NCBI GenBank assembly: GCA_029339195.1 | Contig: JAPTJF010000238.1 | Location: 29,365 to 93,364 of the forward strand | Direction: 5' to 3' | Source of the DNA: Micractinium sp. NFX-FRZ | Taxonomy: Eukaryota > Chlorophyta > Trebouxiophyceae > Chlorellales > Chlorellaceae | DNA: 64,000 nt | Part shown: positions 48,923 through 60,389 of the stretch, one piece after another | How the letters are laid out: each line of letters opens with the position of its first letter | Numbering within the stretch: the stretch's first letter is position 1 | Notes under the pieces: generated by a model | The model's database searches: none | Seen by the model: only the letters and a program-made list of their open reading frames with translations | What the model was told of the DNA's origin: nothing | Made by a program: the position numbers and the translations under genes

Positions 48923-50838
48923 ATGCACTTCGCCACACCATGCTGCAGCACGCTTCGCCGCCTGCGAATGACCGCCGCGCATGCCAGCGCAGGGGCCGGC
49001 GCGCCGTCCGCTTCCGCCTCCACCGCTGCCGCCGCCAGCTGTCCTGCCGAATTCATTGAGCTGGCACACAGCCTGGCTGATGCCGCTGCAAAAGTCTCAT
49101 CCCGCTACTTCCGCACCCCAGTGCCAGTGGACGTCAAGTCAGATGCCAGCCCGGTGACCATTGCTGACCGGGAGGCTGAGGTGGCAATGCGCCAGCTCAT
49201 CGCACAGCGCTGCCCCGACCACAGCATCTTTGGCGAGGAGCAGGGGTACCTGGCGGGCGATGGCAGCAACAGCAGCAGCGGCAGCAGCGACGGCAGCAGC
49301 GAGTGGCTGTGGGTGATCGACCCAATTGATGGCACCAAGAGCTTTATCACAGGCAAGGAGGGGGTGGGAAGAGCGGGAGTGGGAGGGGATGTGGTGGGTT
49401 GCCAGCGCAAGGAGCCTTCATCACAGGCAAGCGGAAAGGCTCCGTGCACCGTCACACACACAGGCGGCGGGAGAGGGAGGGCGTACGTTTGTAGGTGATG
49501 AACCATGCACCCCATTTGATCCACCGTCATCATCAAATGGCAGGGCCGGGATGGAAGCACCTTGCCATGCATGTCAACAATGTGCTCACCCCGCCGCTGC
49601 ACCTTACCCAGCGGAGCCTGGCCCCCTGATCCCCCTCCCCCTTCTAGCCCCTCCTGCAGGCAAGCCTCTGTTTGGCACCCTCATCGCGCTGCTGCACCGG
49701 GGCACCCCAGTGCTTGGCATCATCGACCAGCCGATCCTCAAAGAGCGCTGGCTGGGGGTGGCGGGGCAGCAGTCCACGCTGAACGGGCGGCCCATCAGCA
49801 CGCGGGCGTGCGGCAGCATCGGGGACGCGTATCTGTATGCCACCACACCCCACATGTTTGCGGGGGAGAGCGAGGCGGCGTTCAACCGCGTGCGGGATGC
49901 AGGTGGGTGGCTGGGTGGGACGAGGGGTGGGCGACGGGCCTTGGGTGGGAGGCGGGGGTGGCTGGGCGGCCCTGCGCTCCAACCCTGCCTCGCCGCTCAA
50001 CGCTGCACCTCAGCCCATCACACCCAGCATTGCATTGCGCATCCCTTGTTCACCTGTGACTCCACCCCTAGCCCTGTCGTTACTAAGCTGCTCTTTGTTG
50101 CAAACCCTCTGCAGTGCGCATCCCCATGTACGGCTGCGACTGCTACGCCTACGGCCTGCTGGCGGCGGGGTATGCAGACCTGGTGGTGGAAGCCGACCTG
50201 AAGCCGTGAGCTGGGGTACTAAGGGCATAGTGGGGTTATGTTGGTTTGGCAATGGGTGCCGGACTGCTGGCGGTTTTCTAGCGGCTGGGCATGCTGACCT
50301 TGCTGGTAGAAGCGGCACTGAAGCCGTCTGCTGGCCGTCGACGGGAGCAGGCTGCAATCATTGCTCAACTGAAAGGGTTGACCGTGTGTTGACTCCTTTC
50401 CCTCTACCCCTACCCCCCACCCCCCACCCCCAGATATGACTACATGGCGCTGGTGCCGGTGATCCAGGGTGCAGGCGGCGTGGTGACCGACTGGCGGGGG
50501 CTGCCGCTGCAGTGGAGCGTGGGCACCCACGTGAGGCCGGGCTGCCTGCCCGGCTGGGCGGCCGGCGTGTGCCTGGGAAGGGGACGGTGGGGCATGAAGT
50601 GTTGGGGCTGGCCGGCATGGCGCCGGATGGGGGGGCACTGTGAGTTGGACGCACCAATAAGGCGCTACGCTGTCCTGCGATGCGTTATCCCAGGCGTGAT
50701 GCACCTCACCCGCCCTGCCCCCTGATGCGCCCCCCTCCACCTGTGCAGGGCGACGTGACTGCCTGCAGCGGCGAGGTGCTTGCAGCAGGAGATGCGGAGG
50801 CACACCGGCAGGCACTCGAGCTGCTGGCCTGGAAGTGA
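48923..50838 (+). CDS. HISN7: Histidinol-phosphate phosphatase (IMPL2 type), plastid
   Basis: Five exons (48923-49352, 49660-49902, 50115-50205, 50434-50530, 50749-50838) encode 316 residues. The protein belongs to the inositol-monophosphatase superfamily and matches plant HISN7/IMPL2, which dephosphorylates histidinol phosphate in plastid histidine synthesis. The metal-binding motifs are SPVTIADREAE, FGEEQG, WVIDPIDGTKSFITG and KPYDYMALVPVIQGAGG. Family-specific blocks are LLHRGTPVLGIIDQPILKER and YGCDCYAYGLLAAGYADLV. A Ser/Gly run (residues ~115-128) interrupts the loop before WLWVIDP. The start at 48923 gives a short Ala/Ser/Arg-rich transit peptide; ATG 48968 is an alternative. Intron 1 needs a GC donor (ACAG/GCAAGG). 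It converges on the histidyl-tRNA synthetase gene 370 bp away. Confidence 0.95.
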
Positions 50839-51034
50839 GGGCTTGCGTGGGGTAGTGCCCACAAATCCCTGTCCAGTACTGCCCAGTGCTCCCGCCTCCC
50901 TCCCTGACTTCGCCCCAGTAAATCTTATGTGATGTGCGACTCCATGCAACACTGCCATTGCTCATGCTGCCAGCTGCTTCTCCCCACGCCGCCTCTTCTA
51001 CGTTCATACTTCCTTGCTCCTCTGCTTTGCATCT

Positions 51035-51048
51035 TTACACTTATGTAA
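51035..51048. terminator. Facing poly(A) signals of HISN7 and HisRS
   Basis: ttaca (51035-51039, TGTAA on the minus strand, 169 nt past the HisRS stop) and tgtaa (51044-51048, 206 nt past the HISN7 stop) face each other across 4 bp, forming a near-palindrome that could serve both convergent transcripts. Confidence 0.6.
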
Positions 51049-51207
51049 CCGCCTTCCTCTGTTTCCAAAGACACTTGTCCAAGGGCATGGCAAGGGGGAA
51101 ATTATAGTTGCGCCCACAGCTGGCTGCCATGTCATAGTGCGTGTGATTTCAGGCCTGGGCAACTCCTGTTGTGTCTCCCGCCTTCAGTTGGTTGGCCACA
51201 CTGCCCC

Positions 51208-54200
51208 TCAGGCCTGGGCCGCCCCCTCCTCCTTCTGCTGGTACACGATGCGGCGGTCCGCCTTGAGCTTCACCAGCTCCTGCAGACGGCCGATCAGGTC
51301 CGCCTGGGGGCAGGGAGACGGGCGGGCAGGCAGGACAGGAAGGATAGCACGGTGGGAACGGAGGACTGCTATCTTGATTTGGGTCACAAAGGCATGACGA
51401 CCTTGGCTTGCGCAGCCAACTTCAGCAAGATGCGGCAATGAGGGCAGGGCGGCATGAAGGGCAGGGCTAGGGCAGGGGCCACCGTCTGAACTGGGCTGGC
51501 CAGTGAAAGGCGGGGCTATGCAGGCCCTTCACCCATTCCCGCACCCTGCCACCCGACCCCCGCGTCAGATAAGCTCAGCACAGCATGCCAGCACCACCTG
51601 CCAGCTCAGCATGCCAGCTCAGCATGCCAGCTCAGCATGCCAGCTCACCTCTGCCACCACCTCCTCGCTGCCGGCGTCCAGGTCCTTCACCTTGACCACC
51701 CCAGACTCCACCTCGCTCTCCCCAAACAGCACCATGTAGGGGATGCCCTGCTTGAGAGCGTAGCCCAGCTGCGGGGTGGGAGGGGTGGGAGGTACGCGGG
51801 TGTGGGAGAGGGTGTACACAACCATGCGAGGTGGGTGGAGAGGGCAAGTCGCAAATCACTGGCATGGCACCTCTGCCCTCACCCCCGCAGCCCACACCGA
51901 CAACGGGGCACCAATTTCACAAGCACGCAAGCTACCCGTTCAGCTGCCTTACTGCACAGTAAACCTTTCATATGTTGAGGCCCACCTGGTCTGCCATCTT
52001 GGGGTTGTGCCTCTGCCCTCACCCCCGCCAGCCCACACCAACAACGGAGCACGAGCTCCACGGAAACGAAAGCAAACCGTTTGAAATTCGGGTTGAAACC
52101 CCACCTGGTCTGCCATCTTGGGGTTGGCCTTGTACCCAAACTCCGCCTTGACCCCGGCGGCCCACAGGTCGGAGGCGATGCGCATGCGGCGCGGCTGCAT
52201 GCCGTTGCCGATGGACGCCACCAGCACCTCCGTCTCCGTCTCCCGAATCGTGCCGCCGGCCTGTGATTAAGAGCGGGGGACAGAGAGAGGAGTGCTGAGC
52301 TGAGAGACATGCGACGGGGGATAGAGGGGTGAGTCAGAGGGGTGGTTTCACACAGGCAGGCCTTGCAGGCAGCTGCGCGTCTGTGATGGCAAGACACCAA
52401 CACCAACTCACCGGGGGGGCACACACGCACACGCTGCACACAACGGCAGCCAGCTCAGCACCTTGCTTCTCCACTCCCTCTCTTCCAAACCCGCCGCCAC
52501 CTGCTCCCGCCAGCGCCTGCCACCCTGCACCCCACCACATTCCGCTGGACCCGGCAGCAACCCCTGTCCCAGTACACCTCGTCTGCCCGCGCCCGCCTAC
52601 CCCCTCTACCCATCCCGCGCACCTCCTCAGCCCGCGCCCGCAGCTGCGCCTCCATGATTGCAAACACGCGCTCAATGCCGATGGACACGCCCACTGCGGG
52701 CACCTCCTTGCCGCTGAACATGCCCACCAGCTTGTCGTACCTGGGGGGGGGGAAGGGAGGAGGGGAAAAGGCAGAGGGGTAGAGGGTGGGGCAGGAAGGG
52801 CAGGTTGAGTATTAGTCGGTAGCTGGTGGGTGCTTGGCAGGGGAGTTCCACAGGAGGTCGCTGAAGGCAGGGAGGCTAAAGGAGTGAGGGGCAAGAGGAG
52901 TGGGCATGCGTGAGCATATGTTTGCATTGTGAAAGCCACCTGCTAGTTGGTGGACAGGCCATGTGGGGCATATGTGGGAGGACGGTGCCCGGACATGAAT
53001 GGCAGACATATGGGGCCTTGTCACGCACAGCCCCTTGCACGAGCCCCTGGCACACCGCACAGCACAGCAGCGGCACCCGCATGGGCGCGCCGCACCGCAC
53101 CTGCCGCCCGCCGCGATGCTGCCCACGTTGGCCCCCTTCAGCACGGCCTCATAAATCACGCCCGTGTAGTAGTCCAGCCCACGCGCCAGGCTGAGAGCAG
53201 GGGAGGGATGACGGTGTTGTGTAGGAAGTTGGACGTCGGGATGTACACACACACATGCACACGCAAGTGCGAGACTGTGCACGCATGCAGACTCACGCTG
53301 TGCGCACAAGCACACACAGCAACGAACACCTTTGACCGTGGCTCACCTCAGGTCGAATGTGATGGGCCCCAGGGCGCCCATGGACTGCAGGAAGCCAAAG
53401 AGGGTGCGCAGCTCTTCCAGGGCGGCCGCCGACTCGGGGTGCAGGGCCAGGGGGTGGGCTGCGGGCGGGCGGGGTGGGGGAGGGGGAAAGCGGAGAGGGG
53501 AGGTGTGGGCAGAGGAAGCGTGCTGGGGGCAGAGTGGGGGGAGGTGTGGTGGGGAGGCATGCTCCACAGGGTGTGGGTTTCACCAAACAACGGCACCCGC
53601 CAGGAGCTGACCAGTGCCATCTCAGCACAACCATTGCCACCTCACCCGCCCGCCTCTGTCGCCGTTGCTCCTCCACCGCCTCCACCGCCCGCCCCTGCGG
53701 CACCACCCCACCCCACCCACCACCCCAGCAGCCTGCCGACTCACCCGCCTCCGCCGCCGTCAGCCTCTCCAGCAGCTGCATCAGCTCCTCAATCAAGCAT
53801 AGACACCCACCAACACAGCAGTACCACCGATGCCACCCCAGCACCCTGCCGCCTCACCCGCCTCTGCCGCCGTCAGCCTCTCCAGCAGCTGCATCGGCTC
53901 CCCCCGCAGCACCACAAACTCGCCGATGCGGTCCGCCACGTGCCCCGGCAGCCCCTTCTCCTCCACCATCTCTGCAGGCAGGGCAGCAAAGTTGATGCAC
54001 ACATCCATTGAAGCTCGGAAGCGGATTATATGCGGCGGGCAAGGCGCCCCCGCAACCCCCTCTCCTCCACCACCAATGCAAGCGAGGGTGTAGAATCAAG
54101 CACAGGGTACCATCTGTGCCTCCAGGCAGTGCATGGCCGGCCGGCCGCTCTGCCAATGTTGCTCTGAGACAACAACCACACCCTCCCAGGGCTCCCTTAC

Positions 54201-57200
54201 GGGGCACTATTTCCCCACCACCCCCGGCTGTGCAGCACAGGCAACCCATTGTAAGCTGCTCACCCTGCCGCACCGCCTCCCACGGCTCCTTGTCCAGCTT
54301 GTCGATTGCGGAGCAGATGGGGCGGAACTTCTGCGGGCAGGGGGGGCACATTGCGAGGCAGGGGCAAGGGCCCTGGTTGGAAGGCCAGGGGCGGGCACTG
54401 CGGCGAAGAGGAGCAGATGGGGAGGAAGTTCTGCGGGCAGGGGGGGCACATTGCGAGGCAGGGGCACATGGCAGACATGTTGAGACGGCCGGCTGGAACA
54501 CGTTTCATGGCGAGCAGAGGAAACACACATAAAGGCAGAGGCCCAGGGCCCAGGTTAAAGGCCAGGGGCGGGCACTGCGGGAGAAGCACGTCATGCGCAC
54601 GCACCTGTGCCAGCTGCAGCGCGTGCCCCAACGGCCGATCCCCACTACCCCATCCTCACCTGCTGCGCCTCGCCCGCAATGCCAAGCCGCTGTCCTTGCA
54701 CTTGCACTGCCTCCTCCCCCTTCCATCAACCCTAGACCTTGCGCACTGCCCGCACCTGCGGCGGCACCCCTGCAATGTCCAGCATGGCGTCCAGCAGCCG
54801 CCTGTGGTTGAGCTTCACCTCGTACTCCCCAAGGTTCAGGTCGTCCAAGATCTCCACAAGGACCTGCAGCAGGTGGGGGGCAACCAATTCATTTGGGGCA
54901 CGTAACAAGGATGTTGGATCACACGACTTGAGTGCGGATTGCCTGTGGGTTAACTGGACCTCATGCTGTGCCACGGCTGCAGGGCAGCTGCCGGCGATGC
55001 CAACCCTTCGATTCCCAAGCATCCCGCTCGCTCAACCAGCGCTCCCTGCAAAGCTCTCACCTTGAGCACCTCGGCATCGGGCACCATGGTGGGGTAGCTG
55101 CCGGCAATGTCAAAGTCGCACTGGAAAAACTCACGGAAGCGGCCGCGCGCCATCTGGGGCTGGTCGCGGCGGTACACCTGCACGGCAGTGCAGGTGCGCG
55201 GCAGTACAGGTGCGGGGTGGAGCCGTCACGGGGAGGAGAGGGGGCGGGGACGTGTGGAGTGCAAAGCAGCAGGCGTGGGTGCTTGCTTGCTGGGTGGGCG
55301 GGCCAGTGCTCTTGCTTCCAGTGCGTACCCTTTCATCATACCTCTGCACAAGACAGTACCCACCTTGGCGATGTGGTACCGCTTGATGTTGCCCACGCCG
55401 TGCAGCGCCACAAAGCGGGCAAAGGGGACGGTGAGGTCGTAGCGCAGCGACAGGATCTCGCCGCCCTGCAGGGGTGGATTGTGTTTGGAGGGGGGGGGAC
55501 AGGTGGGCAGGAGTGTGAGCAAGCGGGGCAAGGCAGGCTGGCAGGCTGGCAGGCAGGCACGGGATCGAGGCAGGTAGGTGGGCAGCGCTGGAGCGGTCTG
55601 GCCTGGCAGCGAGGGGTGCCCAACCACAGCATCCCATTGTGGGTGCTGGGCGCCAAGCTGGCGCGTGTGCTGAGCTGGCATGTGTGCTGAGCTATTGTGA
55701 TTTCTTGCTGGCAGGTGTGCTACATGTAAGCTGGTGTGTGTGCTGAGCTGGCATGTGTGCACAGCTAGTGTGTGCTCTGGCAGCATGTGTGCTGAGCTGG
55801 CGTGTGTGCTGAGCTAGCATGTGTGCATAAGCTGGCAGGTGTGATGAGCTGGCGCTGCCACCCACCTGGTCTGCCAGGTCGTAGATGAGCTTCGAGTCTT
55901 CGCCATACTTGCCCATCAGCGTCTCCCTGCAGGGGTGAGGAGAGGGTGAGTGAGGCAGGAGGAGTGAAGCCGGGCGGCCGGTGGGAGGGCATGAGGAGTG
56001 AAGCAGGGGAGGGGTTGGAGGTCATGAGGGAGAAGCAGGGGGGCAGCAACGCACACCTCCCTGCCTCCTCTCGGGTGCAGCAGCGGCTGCTGCCAGACAG
56101 TCGTGCAGCCAGCACACACCCGCCCCTAGGCCCCAGCCTGCACGCCCGAGTGGCTGAGCTCAACCACGGGGGTGCCAGCTGGCACAGCCATGTGTGGGGC
56201 CGCCCCCATCCCTCCCTCCACCCGACCCACAATGGACCCCCTTGCGAAACATACACCCTGAAACATACTCCTGATCTTCATGGCTTGCACTGCATCACCT
56301 TTGAGCCCACATCCCACCTCCTTTAGCTCCTCTCACACCCGTCTCCTCTGCTCACCCCAGCTCAAAGACGTCGGGACACCACGCTTGCCGGCAACTGCCA
56401 CTTCAATGAGGCACTGAGACCGTGCCCGACCAACTGAGCTCAAACACGGGGCCAGCAGCTGGCGCAGCTTCGAGGGAGCACCCGCATCCTTCCCCCCACC
56501 TGACCCATGAACCACCTTCTTGCTGCCATCTACGTTCATGCACCCACCCCTCTCACACCCGTCCCCTGTGCTCACCTCAGCTCAAAGACGGGTGTGTCGA
56601 TGGACACGGCGCCGTGGCGCTTGAACACGCCCGTGATCTTGGCAAAGGCCACCTCCCGGATGGCCATCTGGTCGGGCTGGAAGTCGCGCGCGCCCTTGGC
56701 AATCTTGGGCTTGCGGCGGGCCTGAGCAACACGCGGGGAAGGGGGGGGGGAGTTCAGTCGGCTTAGAGGGCGGAGGGGCGCGCCCTTGACAATCTTGGGC
56801 TTGCGGCGGGCCTGGGAAACACGCGGGGTGCATGGGACGAGGAGAGATGAGTTGGTTGAAAAGGTAGGGGAGCGACGTCCCTTGGCAACCTAGACGCTTG
56901 CGGCGCCGGCGCCACGATGCACAGCGTGCTGTGCCTGGCATGCCTGCCACCCCTGCCTGCCATCCCACCCAGTGCAGCACAGCGCAGCACAGCACAGCAC
57001 GGCACAGCACAGCGCCGCGCATCCCACTGCCCAGCACCCCACACCTGGTTTGCTTCAATCACCGCCCGCAGGGCTGCTAGCTGCTGGGCCAGCGCTGGGC
57101 CTCGGGGGTCAAGCGCCGCCGCCACAGCCTCCAGGCCGCGCTGCAGCTGCGCTGCCACACCCTCGGCGCCGCCATCCAGGCTCAGAGTTGCCAGCTTGCC

Positions 57201-59150
57201 TTCAAGCTCCCCGTCCTCTCCACTGCTCCCGCTGACGCTGCCTCCCGCCGCTGCATTCTCCACATAAGAGCGCAGCTGGGCGGTGCCCTTGCCCAGCAGC
57301 ATGCCCTGAGCGCCACCCTTGTCCTTCTTCTTGTCCTTCTTCTTGCCACCGCCAGCAGCCGCGCCGTCGCCCGCCCCGTCGCCCGCCGCAGCCGCCGCAG
57401 CGGCAGCGCCCTCAGCAGGCTTCCCCTCCTGCAGGCGCAGGCTGGTGGCACCTGCAAGCGCCTCCACAGCCAGCGCCTGCTGCAGCGCAGCCACCGCTGC
57501 ATACGCTGCCTGTGCTGCCGCCAGGCTGGGCACCGCCTCCTCCGCCTCTGCCAGAGCCAGCTTGCTGCTGGCCTCAGCCGCCTGCCGCTTGCGGGCATCC
57601 ACCACCGCCGCCGCCGCCGCCACCAGCTGCTGCAGCACGACAGATGCAGCCTCCGCGTCCGCCGTCGCCGCCTCGCCGACTGCCGCCGCTGCTGCAGCGG
57701 CTGCGACCTGCGGCAGACGTGCGTTGATGGCTGCACTGCGCTTCAGGCTCAGCCCCGCTGCCTTGAGCAGGGCTGTGGCCAGCAGCAGCAGGCCGGCAGC
57801 CAGGGAGGGGGAGCCCGCCTGCTGCGCACGCCCGTCCTTGGCTGCTGGCAGCGCTGCGGTTGCCAGCTCAGCTTTTGCGGGTGCTGACGCAGCATTGAGC
57901 GCCTCGAGCAGCGCGCCGTGCACCTGCAAGGAGGAGGCAAGGCAGGGTGGGGCAGCTCGATCACATGGGGCATGGGGGAGCACAGGCGGGCAGACACGGT
58001 GCTTCTTGGGAACAAGAAGCATGCAAGCACCCACATGCGCCCGCTCCAACTCCAACTCCATCTCTGCCGCTCCCTTCTGCAACCCGAGGTTGCAACTCCC
58101 ACCCAGCCCCCACATCCCTGCCCACCTGCACTGCATTGTTCACAGCCGGCACACTGCCCGCCCCCGCCTTCTTCCCGTTGATCTGCCGGGACCCCTCCAG
58201 CAGCCCCCGCATCTCCTCCCCCGCCTCCAGGGCACCCTTGTGCGGCTGCGCCTCCACGGCCTCGGCATCAAGAGACTTGACCTGTGCAGGGGAAGCGGGT
58301 GAGGCAGGGAGTAAGCAGGTTGGGGCCAACATGCATGCGACCAAGCCACCAAGGCAGGAGTTTGATGGGACGACGTGCAGGTGGCAGGGGGGCAGGAAGG
58401 CAACAGACAGCATTGTGCTGTGGGGTTAGACCTCACGGCAGCGGGACGGACAGCAACCGACCCAACCGACAGCCAGCACCCAGCAGCAGCGACCAAAACC
58501 CTACAGCACCCACGTCTGGCAAGCCTCCTCCCCACCCCACTCACGTCTGCCTGCAGCGCCTCTGCTGACAGTGCCGCCACCGCATTGGCTACAGACAGCA
58601 GCAGCTTGCCAGACTGCACGCAGATGGCGGCTGTCCCCGCCGCCACGCTCTGCCCGTCAAACACCAGCGCCCGCTCAGCGGCGCTGAGGCCTGGGACCTC
58701 GATGCCCGCTGCCGCCAGCGCCTCGGCTGCAGGCTGCTGCGTGCCGTCAGCGCCCACAGCGGCACCCACACCCTGCAGGAAGGCTGCCAGAGAGGCCAGC
58801 GGTGCTGCGTCGGCGTCTGCCGCCGGCAGAGCGGGCGTCGCGCCGCCGTTCAGCAGCGCTGCCAGCGCCTCCACCACCGACAGGCGCACGCCGCTCTTGC
58901 CGTTGATTAGGGCCGTGAGCTTGTAAAACAGGGCCGCCCGGCGCTGCGTGCGGTCCAGTGCCGAGCTGCATGGCGGCGCGGCATCAGGAGCAGGCTCCGC
59001 CTGGAACGCCTTGGGCGCCGGCGAGTCCTTCTTCACGCGGAGCGATGCCGCGCTGTCCAGCACTACCTCGGCACCAAGCGCCACAGCGACAACCTGCTCA
59101 AGGCTGAGCGTAGCCCCGGCCCCGCCGGCTATGACGGCGTGGGGAGCCAT
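51208..59150 (-). CDS. HisRS: Histidyl-tRNA synthetase, cytosolic plant type
   Basis: Sixteen exons (59150-58545, 58281-58126, 57923-57045, 56721-56576, 55926-55866, 55465-55364, 55177-55061, 54863-54756, 54330-54264, 53971-53858, 53458-53347, 53190-53101, 52740-52623, 52260-52105, 51768-51649, 51303-51208) encode 1015 residues in frame. The class II core starts near residue 555 ([19 protein letters not shown]). It has the motif 2 region ([34 protein letters not shown]), the histidine-binding [10 protein letters not shown] and motif 3 ([10 protein letters not shown]). The C-terminal anticodon domain begins [11 protein letters not shown]. The first ~550 residues form an Ala-rich extension, longer than the N-terminal region I recall in plant cytosolic HisRS, with a Lys cluster ([14 protein letters not shown]) near residue 450. 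No transit peptide is evident. Introns here are rich in tandem copies of neighbouring splice sites. Confidence 0.95.
51601..51649. repeat. 13-bp tandem repeats abutting HisRS exon-15 donor
   Basis: Three perfect copies of ccagctcagcatg are followed by ccagctcacc, which is the actual donor boundary of exon 15. Looser copies extend back to about 51572. Confidence 0.85.
51871..52131. repeat. Duplicated exon-14 donor boundary and flanking intron
   Basis: The exon-14 3' end with donor (52092-52131) recurs at 51974-52012. Adjacent intron text (tgcctctgccctcacccccg) also occurs twice, at about 51871 and 52006. Confidence 0.8.
53615..53905. repeat. Duplicated exon-10 3' end
   Basis: The sequence encoding [13 protein letters not shown] plus its GTGAG donor (53835-53905) has a close copy at 53721-53790 with its own GTGAGT donor. 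A third, decayed copy lies near 53615-53680. Confidence 0.8.
54311..54580. repeat. ~100-bp tandem repeat over exon-9 acceptor
   Basis: The acceptor and start of exon 9 (54311-54366) is copied nearly exactly at 54411-54466. The spacer (gcgggcactgcgg) also recurs near 54570, giving two full copies and one partial copy. Confidence 0.85.
55655..55855. repeat. Degenerate TGTGTGCTGAGCTGGCA repeats in HisRS intron 5
   Basis: About eight loose copies of a ~17-bp unit, ctggcatgtgtgctgag, fill the intron between exons 5 and 6. Confidence 0.75.
56160..56590. repeat. Duplicated exon-4 donor boundary
   Basis: The end of exon 4 (VFEL) with its donor, 56547-56590, recurs at 56327-56370. Weaker similarity between the flanking intron segments extends the duplicated block to about 200 bp. 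Confidence 0.75.
56688..56828. repeat. Duplicated exon-4 acceptor boundary
   Basis: A ~51-bp segment covering the start of exon 4 ([10 protein letters not shown]) and its acceptor (56688-56738) recurs at 56778-56828. The copy keeps a CAG acceptor and reads [11 protein letters not shown]. Confidence 0.9.
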
Positions 59151-60389
59151 GATGGAGATAAATGCAATGCGATCAGGTGCAGACGATAGCCAGCATGCTG
59201 AAAAGGAGAGGCCTGCCGCCCGCCCCGCCTAGCGGCGGCACCACAGGTGGTGGTGACCATGCACGCAGCTCCTGCCTCCTGCACCTTCCCTTACCCACCG
59301 GGACTGGTGAACTGGAACCTGGAGCATGTAACCTACACCACCTAGTTGGCATGCAAGCAGCAACAGCTGTCATTTGTGTCGCCACCAGGCCCTGCGCAGG
59401 TGCGCATGCATGGCGCACGTGATGGCCGGCACGCGGTTGCCGGCGCAGGAGAGTTTGTAAGGCAGCTCAGCCTGCCCGGTCAAACTACCTGGTCGCCGCT
59501 TCCTGGTTATTTTTTACAACATCGACCAGCAAGCAAGCGAGGCAGGCAGTCCCCGGTCCTTGTGGGGAGGCCAGCAGCCCACTGAGAGTTGACTGCCATG
59601 GGACACCTGTTTGGGCCTCTTTACTGCGGAGGTGCGTGCCTCACTTATGTATGCCACGCCCTCTCGCAACTTTCCCAGGCAACTGACACCTCCAACACAC
59701 AGCGCAACCTTGCTGATGCCGCTTGCATGCCGTAAAGGTGGGTAGATTCACATAATAAGCAGAGGGCATAACTGATTGTAAGTAAGATTAAGTGCATGAT
59801 TGAGGGAGTGTGGGTAGCATCGCACAACATAAGATGGAGGGCATGACAACCTGTCAGCCAGTAAGATGCAAGTAAGAGAGAAGGATGCAGCGGTGGCCTA
59901 CGCAGTGTGGCAAGCCCAGCACGCACCGGCTTGGAGTGGCTGCTCACCTCCCTGCAGCAAGTGAAATGTGCCTTGTGGCACACGCCCAACAAAAAACCCC
60001 TTGGTGAGATCCGTTTGCTACTCAGTGGTATGACCAGAAAATTATTGTATGAGACATAAACACACTTGCATGTATGGGGCACGTCTGCGTGCGGCCATGT
60101 CGAGTGCTGCTCGTCACTGCCGCCAGTGCCGCCATATGCCGCCACATGCGCTGGGTGGCCACCAGCTGCAAGCGCACGTTGCTTCCTTCCAGAGCAGCAA
60201 TTTTCCATATCAAGGACGTTGGGAAACCATGTATCATAAAGCAGCCAGTGGTCTTGATGATTCAAATTGAGGCACACAGCCTTGTGGGGGGCACTGCATG
60301 TGGAGACCCTGCCAGCTGGCAGGGTTCTTTTGGGGCCGGCTGCATATGCGCTCATTCCGACGCTCGAGATCGCTCACAGCATTGTCACC
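59151..60389. other. Divergent intergenic region
   Basis: This lies between the HisRS start (minus) and the 60390 gene (plus) and should carry both promoters. The middle (59740-60060) is AT-richer than the rest of the window. A perfect 20-bp palindrome lies at 60306-60325. I could not defend any exon or tRNA here. Confidence 0.5.
60306..60325. promoter_or_regulatory. Perfect 20-bp palindrome upstream of 60390 gene
   Basis: A perfect inverted repeat (half-site accctgccag) lies 64 bp before the start codon of the plus-strand gene. It could be a dimeric factor site or an RNA hairpin in the 5' UTR, but function is unknown. Confidence 0.4.

Noticed and set aside
59645..60355. 236-residue minus-strand open frame upstream of HisRS
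   Set aside because: No recognisable domain, odd composition, and it lies in AT-richer promoter-like sequence.
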